Below, piece by piece: positions 1 to 5,067 of a DNA stretch of 5,740 nt. The position numbers and the translations under genes are program-made. Each line of letters begins with the position of its first letter. Position 1 is the stretch's first letter. Source of the stretch: CAVPLU01 sp964601325 (GTDB lineage: Archaea; Thermoproteota; Bathyarchaeia; 40CM-2-53-6); assembly GCA_964601325.1 (NCBI GenBank), contig CAZRNA010000092.1:1-5740 (forward strand), written 5' to 3'. The notes beneath the pieces are model-generated. The model saw nothing but the letters and a program-made list of their open reading frames with translations, was not told the DNA's origin and did no database searches.

Positions 1-1187
1 TCAGTCTCTGTTGAGATTACCTCGAGGTTCACAGAACTCTTCTCGGCTATCTCAACGAATTCGTCGAGCAGGCTCTGAGTGCTCTCAATCACTAAAGTCG
101 CGTTGCCGCATTTCTTGCACTGCCTGGAAAGCAGTTCCTGCTCGAACTTGGTGAACGCTGAGCGAGCAAGCAGTGCATCCTCAGTCTCCCCGCATGTCTT
201 GCATTTCATGAGGACATGAAGTCTATCCAGCTTCTCTGCGAGCAGCAAAGTATCAACCAAGCCGGCGTTCAAGTGCTTTCGAACTTGTGTCTCCCCGTAT
301 GAGGCAAGGCCGGTCTCATGACCAAGCTCATAGAGGAACTTCTGCACGATCTTCTTCTCTTCCATGTAGCGAACGCCCTTGAGGAGGTCTTGGCTTCTTT
401 CAACGATCTCATCCACGCCTCTCTCAGAAACGTATGTCGTATCGAGAGTCGCGATGACCTTCTGCTTGAGCATGTAGTTCAGGTAGTCGCCCTCTGCAAA
501 ATCGTACTTGGTGGGGCCGGGGCCGCCCAAGATGATCCCTCGCAGATCGGGAATCTGGCCGAGCATCTCATTCGTGTGACGGGCAATTCGCTTGAAGTAG
601 TCGTTCACAGCTGCCTCCCTGATTCTCTCAAATCTCCTTGCTGACTGGCCTCCCGCGCGATGCTTTCCTGGTATTCCAGATGTGAACTCTTTGAGGATGC
701 TCATCCTCTGGCCGCGCAAAGTGGCCAAGATCGCTTCCGTGGAGTCGAGGATCAGCAGGCCGTACGTGCTCTTCTCACGCATCATGTCGAAGAGCGGTTC
801 TAGATGGAAACGGCTGTCACATCGGTAGAAGTACACGTTGATCTTCTCAGGTGGTTCAAGTGTGTAGATCTCCATCTTCTCGTTTCCAGGGGCCCCGTAT
901 GGGATCGCGCCACAGAATATGACAAGGCCTTTCGGCGGTGGAGTCTTGAAGAGCTTGAGTTTCTGCTGCACTTTCTCTATTGCTTCTTGCACGTTCTTTC
1001 GAGTCACTCGAGATTTAATGTTAGATGCTGTCCCGTACTCTTCTCGGAGGTTCGTCATGACCTCGTGTATCCTCCTATCGGGAGGAACATAGAGGCTGAT
1101 CAGCTCGGTGCCTCTCCCCTCCTTCGAGGCCAGCGTCTCCAAAGTCCGCTTGAGCTTGAAGCGGGAGACCGAGTCGGTTGACGACAC
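1..1187 (-). CDS. prf1: Archaeal peptide chain release factor subunit 1 (aRF1/eRF1 family), C-terminus cut by window edge
   Basis: This is the class 1 release factor: it reads all three stop codons in the ribosomal A site and triggers peptidyl-tRNA hydrolysis, carried by aEF1A in archaea. The reverse-strand translation shows the family hallmarks in order: GTE loop (residues 26-28), TASNIKS stop-codon motif (53-59), YxCxxxF (Y121, C123, F127), the catalytic AGGQ loop (G179-G180-Q181), GPGPTK (222-227) opening the M-to-C region, and a C-terminal zinc-type minidomain with four cysteines (329, 332, 357, 360). The reading ends at VISTET after 395 residues; about 20 more are expected, since family members are near 415. 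The start is GTG at 1187: an in-frame TAG at 1196-1194 excludes anything further upstream, and GGGAG lies 9 nt before it. It is divergent from pyrH. Every key residue is intact, so I expect it to be functional. Confidence 0.97.
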   Translation of the reverse strand, partial: MSSTDSVSRFKLKRTLETLASKEGRGTELISLYVPPDRRIHEVMTNLREEYGTASNIKSRVTRKNVQEAIEKVQQKLKLFKTPPPKGLVIFCGAIPYGAPGNEKMEIYTLEPPEKINVYFYRCDSRFHLEPLFDMMREKSTYGLLILDSTEAILATLRGQRMSILKEFTSGIPGKHRAGGQSARRFERIREAAVNDYFKRIARHTNEMLGQIPDLRGIILGGPGPTKYDFAEGDYLNYMLKQKVIATLDTTYVSERGVDEIVERSQDLLKGVRYMEEKKIVQKFLYELGHETGLASYGETQVRKHLNAGLVDTLLLAEKLDRLHVLMKCKTCGETEDALLARSAFTKFEQELLSRQCKKCGNATLVIESTQSLLDEFVEIAEKSSVNLEVISTET

Positions 1188-1196
1188 TAACTTCTA

Positions 1197-1201
1197 CTCC
1201 C
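1197..1201 (-). promoter_or_regulatory. Shine-Dalgarno site for aRF1
   Basis: On the minus strand this reads GGGAG, 9 nt before the GTG codon at 1187. It supports the GTG start, which is also forced by an in-frame TAG immediately upstream. Confidence 0.5.
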
Positions 1202-1229
1202 ATCGGCTGATGCGTTCGAAGAACTGATT

Positions 1230-1237
1230 CTTATAAA
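1230..1237. promoter_or_regulatory. TATA box in the aRF1/pyrH divergent promoter
   Basis: The plus strand reads CTTATAAA and the minus strand TTTATAAG, so the box is close to symmetric. On the minus strand, an archaeal transcription start about 25 nt downstream would fall near 1206, giving aRF1 a leader of about 20 nt. On the plus strand the same box would start transcription near 1260, leaving a leader of about 90 nt before pyrH. The aRF1 assignment is the stronger of the two. Direction and start sites are inferred from spacing only. Confidence 0.6.
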
Positions 1238-1304
1238 TGGCACGAAAAACCAGGCCGTCAGGAAACCTTCAACAAATGATGGCCTCCTCCATCTACGACA
1301 CAAC

Positions 1305-1316
1305 TCATACATACAT
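1305..1316 (+). promoter_or_regulatory. Possible second, pyrH-proximal TATA-like element
   Basis: An A/T-richer stretch, TCATACATACAT, lies 33-44 nt before the pyrH start codon. If it is a promoter, transcription would start around 1335-1340 and the leader would be about 10 nt. It is a weak match to an archaeal TATA box and is an alternative to the box at 1230-1237. Confidence 0.25.
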
Positions 1317-1340
1317 CGTCAACCAGAACCGCGAGAGATT

Positions 1341-1344
1341 GAGG
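1341..1344 (+). promoter_or_regulatory. Shine-Dalgarno site for pyrH
   Basis: GAGG sits 4 nt before the TTG codon at 1349. An in-frame TGA overlaps it at 1340-1342, so no upstream start is possible. Together these support the TTG start. Confidence 0.5.
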
Positions 1345-1348
1345 ACTA

Positions 1349-2041
1349 TTGAAGGCTGTGTTGAAGCTCGGCGGCTTCGTCTTCGATTCAGAACTGTCCG
1401 GGAAGAAGGTCGGCACCTACGCCAAAGTGATGAAGGAGTTCTCTAGGAAGAATCGGCTAGTCGCTGTGACCGGCGGTGGTTCGATCGCCCGCAAGTATAT
1501 TTCCGCTGCCAGAGAGCTAGGTGCCTCTGAGTTCGTGTGCGACCAGATCGGGATTCACGTCTCGCGTTTGAATGCCAGGATCCTTGCGACAGCGCTGGGT
1601 GAAGCTGTATTGCCCAAGATGCCTGAATCTCCAGACGATTTGATGGCATCCATGGGTTCAAACTTGATCGTGGTTATGGGAGGACTTCAACCGGGGCAAT
1701 CCACGAATGCGGTCGCCGCACTTGCTGCGGAGGCCATGCGCGCAGAATTGCTCGTGAATGCCACCGACGTGGACGGCGCCTACACCGCTGATCCACGCAA
1801 GGATCCAAACGCAAGGAAGCTTGACGAGGTGACTCCTGACGAGCTAACGAAGATTCTCTCGACGGAGGGTTTCAAGGCTGGCGAGTACGATCTGATGGAC
1901 CCCTTGGCACTTAGGATCATCATGAGGTCCAAGATCCCTACAGTAATCATGGACGGGCGGGACCCATCCAGTATCGCTAAAGCTCTAAGTGGCAAACGGA
2001 TTGGAACCAGGATCGTGCCGACCGAGAGACGACCGCGATGA
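1349..2041 (+). CDS. pyrH: UMP kinase, archaeal PyrH type (amino acid kinase family)
   Basis: This cytosolic enzyme phosphorylates UMP to UDP using ATP, a step leading to UTP and CTP. The 230-residue length is usual for the archaeal form. Visible motifs are the N-terminal strand and glycine turn KLGG (6-9), the TGGGS loop (41-45) followed by ARKY, CDQIGIHVSRLNA (64-76), the GGLQPGQST nucleotide-contact segment (111-119), and the NATDVDGAY motif (137-145) followed by a DPR segment, all typical of archaeal UMP kinases. Translation starts at TTG 1349: an in-frame TGA at 1340-1342 excludes upstream starts, and a later start would remove the first core strand. The stop overlaps the next gene's start (ATGA at 2038-2041), implying coupled translation with the winged-helix protein. 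A long untranslated region of up to about 90 nt may precede it. Confidence 0.95.
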   Translation: MKAVLKLGGFVFDSELSGKKVGTYAKVMKEFSRKNRLVAVTGGGSIARKYISAARELGASEFVCDQIGIHVSRLNARILATALGEAVLPKMPESPDDLMASMGSNLIVVMGGLQPGQSTNAVAALAAEAMRAELLVNATDVDGAYTADPRKDPNARKLDEVTPDELTKILSTEGFKAGEYDLMDPLALRIIMRSKIPTVIMDGRDPSSIAKALSGKRIGTRIVPTERRPR

Positions 2042-2313
2042 CAAGGCTGACCGACATATTTCAGTCGCGCGCACAAGTGAGACTGGTGGAGCATCTTCTT
2101 GAGAACCCGGGAAAGGTCTTCAACCAAAGCACTCTAGCAAGCTTCCTGAATGTCTCGCCCTCTACCGTAGCGAGAATCATAGAACCACTGGTTCAGCATG
2201 GAATAGTGCTTTTTGATCGATACGAAGGCGGAATGAAGATACTCGCACTCAACCAAGACAGTCAGAAAACTAGGCTGCTCATGGATCTTAACGAAAAGAT
2301 GAAAGCCCTTTAG
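2038..2313 (+). CDS. Small winged helix-turn-helix transcriptional regulator
   Basis: This 91-residue protein is a probable DNA-binding regulator made of little more than one winged-helix domain. Residues 11-23 form the first helix, 31-38 (STLASFLN) the second, and 41-53 (PSTVARIIEPLVQ) the probable recognition helix; 56-71 form a beta-hairpin wing with a DRYEGG turn, and 75-91 a charged C-terminal helix that might mediate dimerisation. No ligand-binding domain or metal site is visible. The start ATG overlaps the pyrH stop codon by ATGA, so the two genes are almost certainly co-transcribed. A role in controlling the pyrH operon or pyrimidine genes is inferred only from this linkage. It resembles the many short archaeal MarR/ArsR-like regulators, but I cannot assign a named family. 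Confidence 0.85.
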   Translation: MTRLTDIFQSRAQVRLVEHLLENPGKVFNQSTLASFLNVSPSTVARIIEPLVQHGIVLFDRYEGGMKILALNQDSQKTRLLMDLNEKMKAL

Positions 2314-2314
2314 G

Positions 2315-2324
2315 CTAGCGCTAG
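2315..2324. repeat. 10-bp perfect palindrome between convergent genes
   Basis: CTAGCGCTAG lies 2 nt after the winged-helix gene's stop codon, within the 27-bp gap to the convergent small gene. It could be a binding site for a dimeric protein or a minor hairpin, but it leaves no loop when folded and may be chance. Confidence 0.35.
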
Positions 2325-2327
2325 TGG

Positions 2328-2332
2328 AAAAA
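2328..2332 (-). terminator. Possible oligo-T terminator for the 51-residue gene
   Basis: On the minus strand a run of five T residues (CCTTTTTCC) begins 8 nt after the TAG of the small gene. Archaeal RNA polymerase can terminate at T-rich runs without a hairpin. The run is short, so this is tentative. Confidence 0.3.
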
Positions 2333-2340
2333 GGTCCGCG

Positions 2341-2496
2341 CTATTTCGATGACCTGTCGTTCTGTTCCGCTACCGACTTGAACTTGTCCGCAAGCGACTC
2401 GCAGAGAAGGGAACAGACTCTCCATTGGCGCAGGTTGTAGTTTATGCGTAGTTGCTCCATTGCCTCTACAATCTTATCTTCTTCGTCAGGGTTCAT
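2341..2496 (-). CDS. Hypothetical 51-residue protein
   Basis: I do not recognise this protein. The frame reads 51 residues from ATG at 2496 to TAG at 2343-2341. It starts with an acidic MNPDEEDK segment, continues as a probable amphipathic helix (9-44) with an aromatic/basic patch (NYNLRQWR, 19-26) and two cysteines (C28, C32), and ends in a polar tail (EQNDRSSK). It has no membrane segment or signal peptide. Support for a real gene: it fills an otherwise empty gap of about 240 bp, its ATG is the first start codon in its frame, a TATA-like box (CTTTTTATA on the minus strand) lies at a suitable distance, and an oligo-T run follows the stop. Against it: the length is short enough to arise by chance, and no clear Shine-Dalgarno site is visible, although a leader of only about 12 nt would make that less telling. 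Confidence 0.5.
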   Translation of the reverse strand: MNPDEEDKIVEAMEQLRINYNLRQWRVCSLLCESLADKFKSVAEQNDRSSK

Positions 2497-2528
2497 TGAT
2501 CGGTCTGCCGCAACGTAACGGCTAACGG

Positions 2529-2537
2529 TATAAAAAG
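2529..2537. promoter_or_regulatory. TATA box between pelota and the 51-residue gene
   Basis: The plus strand reads TATAAAAAG. Transcription starting about 25 nt downstream would begin near 2556-2560, leaving a leader of about 25 nt before the TTG at 2584. On the minus strand the same block reads CTTTTTATA and could start transcription near 2508, some 12 nt before the ATG at 2496. It is the only strong TATA-like element between the two genes. Confidence 0.65.
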
Positions 2538-2583
2538 CTCACTAGCCCAAGTGGTTCTGCGTCCCCTCCGAAGGCGCGTACCA

Positions 2584-3660
2584 TTGAAGATACTCCTGAA
2601 GGACATCAAGCACGATATCATGAAGGTGGAACTCCGCAACATCGATGACCTTTGGGCCTTGTACAACGTGATCCAAAAGGGCGACAGAGTTCTCGGAAAG
2701 ACAACGCGGGAAGTGAAGTCAACAGAGACCGCTAGACCATCCAGCAGGAGGCTTACTGTCAAGCTCGGGATCACAGTGCAGAAGGTGTACTTTGATCGTG
2801 ACCTCGCAAGGTTGCGAATCCATGGCATAGTCTTTGACGCCCCTGAAGAGGTTAGGGTGACCGGATCTCATCACACGCTAAGCGTCGGGCCAGAAGACAT
2901 TGTCACAATCGTGAAAGACAAATGGCTCAAACATCAAGTTGAGAGAGTCGAGAAAGCCGTAGTCACTGAGGAACCCATCATAGTATTGGCACTTGATTCC
3001 GAAGAAGCCTCAGTTGCGATCCTTCGTTCTTTCGGGCTGGATTTCAAGGGCGAGGTACGCTCGCGGCTTCCAGGAAAATCGGAAGCTGAGAAACGGCAAG
3101 TCGCGATGAAAGACTACTTTCAGAGAATCGGAACCCTGCTGGAGATTGTCTGCGCTGAAACCACCGGGCCAATCCTGATCGTCGGACCTGGATTTACCAA
3201 AGACCATTTCGCCAAAGAACTGAAGTCGGAGGCGAAATATGCTGGGTCACGAACCGTTCTCGTGAAGAGCGTGGGGAGCGGCGGAGTTGCAGGTGTGCAC
3301 GAGGCGATAAGAGTAGGTGCAGTCAGCAAGCTCAGAAGAGACGCTCGTGCAACCCAGGAAACTGAGCTTGTCAACGAAGCCTTGAGGAGACTTGGATTAT
3401 CAAGCGGGGATATCTCATACGGCCTGGAGCGCGTTCAAGTCGATACCGAAGCCGGCGCCGTGGACACCTTGATAGTATCTGACAAAGTGGTTAGAGAAGC
3501 TGAAGATGAAGAAAGGTCTCGAATCGAAGCAACAATGAAAACTGTTGAAGGACGTGGAGGAAGAGTTGCACTCGTGAGCAGCGAGCAAGAAGCGGGGAAG
3601 ATGCTGCAATCTCTCGGGGGAGTTGCAGCTCTTCTTCGATACCGCCTTCATCAGGAATAG
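2584..3660 (+). CDS. pelA: mRNA surveillance protein Pelota (aPelota/Dom34)
   Basis: Pelota recognises ribosomes stalled on truncated or non-stop mRNA and, with aEF1A and ABCE1, promotes their splitting. From the chosen start it has 358 residues, normal for archaea. The N-terminal Sm-like domain (1 to about 125) opens MKILLKDIKH and contains the typical NIDDLWALYNVI helix (19-30). The middle domain (about 130-260) has ALDSEEA (136-142), LPGKSE (162-167) and GPGFTKDHF (201-209). The C-terminal L7Ae-like domain ends with SLGGVAALLRYRL (343-355). It lacks the NIKS and GGQ motifs of aRF1, as expected for Pelota. The open frame extends to GTG 2551, but I prefer TTG 2584: family proteins begin with this MKIL-type strand, the extra 11 residues are an arginine-rich non-conserved extension, and the TATA box at 2529-2537 would start transcription downstream of 2551. 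Confidence 0.95.
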   Translation: MKILLKDIKHDIMKVELRNIDDLWALYNVIQKGDRVLGKTTREVKSTETARPSSRRLTVKLGITVQKVYFDRDLARLRIHGIVFDAPEEVRVTGSHHTLSVGPEDIVTIVKDKWLKHQVERVEKAVVTEEPIIVLALDSEEASVAILRSFGLDFKGEVRSRLPGKSEAEKRQVAMKDYFQRIGTLLEIVCAETTGPILIVGPGFTKDHFAKELKSEAKYAGSRTVLVKSVGSGGVAGVHEAIRVGAVSKLRRDARATQETELVNEALRRLGLSSGDISYGLERVQVDTEAGAVDTLIVSDKVVREAEDEERSRIEATMKTVEGRGGRVALVSSEQEAGKMLQSLGGVAALLRYRLHQE

Positions 3661-3751
3661 GATGGTTTCTGGTCACGTGCGACAGGGGTATGCTTTTAGT
3701 CAAGCCTCTCGCTGTAGACGGCGCACCAGTACAACATGCTGAGGAATAGTC
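3661..3751 (+). promoter_or_regulatory. Intergenic region upstream of the M50 protease, with weak promoter elements
   Basis: This 91-bp gap separates pelota from the protease gene. A weak TATA-like stretch, TGCTTTTAG (3691-3699), would put a transcription start near 3722 and a leader of about 30 nt; its T4 run could equally help terminate pelota transcription. GAGG at 3741-3744 is a good Shine-Dalgarno site 7 nt before the ATG at 3752. Read-through from pelota cannot be excluded. Confidence 0.35.
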
Positions 3752-5053
3752 ATGGATCCCACGATCACCGCTCTGCTCATCTACGTGGTGATTTGGGTCT
3801 GTCTATACTTGGCCGGCAAAGCTCTGAAAGCTGAACGTTTCGGATTTGTTCTCTCCCCATTGTATTTCATGTACAAGACGACAGCCCTCAACGAATGGAT
3901 AGGCTCGCTTGCCGGCGGATCTCCTTCGCAAGTGGATTCACAGGAAGAACTTCATACCGGTGATCTAGAAGGCACTTCAGAACGTAACAAGCCAGTTTCG
4001 ACGAATCTCTCGATGCGCCTACGACCGCCACGCCCCTTAGCCGGAAGGAGGAGAGGTCTGTGGAGAACCTTAGGCAACACAGGGATCGTCGTTGGAGTCG
4101 GCCTGATGGCCTACGCGATCTATCAGCTCGGGCTTAATCTGTTCAACCTATTGTTCCACGTTGAAGCCGCAACATCCGTTCAACCAGTGCTTCCCCTTCC
4201 TGGGCTTACGATAAGCTGGGAAAGTTTCCCGTACCTGGTCCTAGCAATCTCGTTGGTGCTAGCAACACACGAGCTAGCACATGGAATCGCGACGCGCGTC
4301 GACAATGTCCCTCTGAAATCCGCAGGTGTCTTCATCGCAGTCGTTCTCTTTGGAGGCTTCGTCGAACCTGACGAAGAACAACTGGAGAAGGCATCCAATC
4401 AGACCAAGATGAGAGTCTATGCCGCCGGCTCATTCAGTAACGCTGCTGTGGGACTAGTGGTGCTGCTTCTCTTCGCCAACTTCGCTGCAACAATCGCTCC
4501 GTTCTACACAACAAACTATGCAGGCGTTGAAGTGTCAGGTCTGCTTCCAGGATATCCAGCCGAAAGAGCAGGCCTACATGCCGGCGATATCATCACGGGA
4601 GTCAACGGGGCGCCGGTCCACACGGTCACTGAACTACAGCACATTATGTCGGGAGTCTCCCCCGGTGGGCAGGTCACGATCTCGACACAGCGTGGGAATT
4701 TCCAGATAGTCACAGAGCCGGACCCCAATAATTCCACTCGCGCAATCATGGGTGTAAGTCCGATCCGAGATCTCATCACCTACAGCGGCCGATTACCGCT
4801 TCTACCCGACAATCTGCCGTATCATCTTCTTCGTGTCGAGTTCTGGATATCAATAGTGTTCGTCAGCGTCGCTGTCATCAACATGATGCCGCTCTACATG
4901 TTCGATGGCGATCGATTCCTAGACTGTCTGCTGAAAGCCTTACACATGGGGCGGACAAAGAAAATACGAATGTTCGCGAGCTCTGCTTCTCTAGCCATCT
5001 TGGGTCTGAACTTCGCATTGTCGATCCTGCGCTTCGGATTCATCAAGCTGTAA
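3752..5053 (+). CDS. Site-2-protease-like M50 membrane zinc metalloprotease with PDZ domain
   Basis: This intramembrane protease of peptidase family M50 is expected to cleave membrane-embedded substrates, as SpoIVFB, RseP and S2P do; its substrate is unknown. It has 433 residues. Predicted membrane segments lie near 6-22, 109-131, 159-180, 190-206, 223-247, 364-381 and 408-428. The third carries the zinc motif HELAH (H173, E174, H177), and the penultimate carries NMMPLYMFDGD (377-387), whose D385 should be the third zinc ligand. A PDZ domain (about 256-325; GLLPGYPAERAGLHAGDII segment at 263-281) lies between them, as in PDZ-bearing S2Ps. A hydrophilic linker (about 55-107) ends in an arginine-rich stretch (89-101), probably cytoplasmic by the positive-inside rule. 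All catalytic residues are present. The ATG has a good GAGG site 7 nt upstream. The tRNA thiolase gene follows after 14 nt, suggesting co-transcription. Confidence 0.93.
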   Translation: MDPTITALLIYVVIWVCLYLAGKALKAERFGFVLSPLYFMYKTTALNEWIGSLAGGSPSQVDSQEELHTGDLEGTSERNKPVSTNLSMRLRPPRPLAGRRRGLWRTLGNTGIVVGVGLMAYAIYQLGLNLFNLLFHVEAATSVQPVLPLPGLTISWESFPYLVLAISLVLATHELAHGIATRVDNVPLKSAGVFIAVVLFGGFVEPDEEQLEKASNQTKMRVYAAGSFSNAAVGLVVLLLFANFAATIAPFYTTNYAGVEVSGLLPGYPAERAGLHAGDIITGVNGAPVHTVTELQHIMSGVSPGGQVTISTQRGNFQIVTEPDPNNSTRAIMGVSPIRDLITYSGRLPLLPDNLPYHLLRVEFWISIVFVSVAVINMMPLYMFDGDRFLDCLLKALHMGRTKKIRMFASSASLAILGLNFALSILRFGFIKL

Positions 5054-5067
5054 GAGATAGACGCCAA

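Noticed and set aside
318..1181. Plus-strand open frames at 318-644 and 804-1181
   Set aside because: They lie opposite the aRF1 gene, whose minus-strand frame has every family motif; their translations resemble no family.
1274..1281. Box C-like ATGATGG with CTGA sequences nearby, considered as a C/D guide RNA
   Set aside because: The CTGA copies (1207, 1223) lie upstream of the box C-like element, in the wrong order, and there is no terminal stem.
1237..1446. 69-residue plus-strand frame starting right after the TATA box
   Set aside because: Its ATG overlaps the TATA box, it runs out of frame into pyrH, and the product has no recognisable character.
3674..3679. CACGTG palindrome downstream of pelota
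   Set aside because: A six-base palindrome is expected by chance and nothing around it suggests a site.
4518..4709. 63-residue plus-strand frame inside the protease gene
   Set aside because: It is an out-of-frame shadow of the PDZ-coding region.
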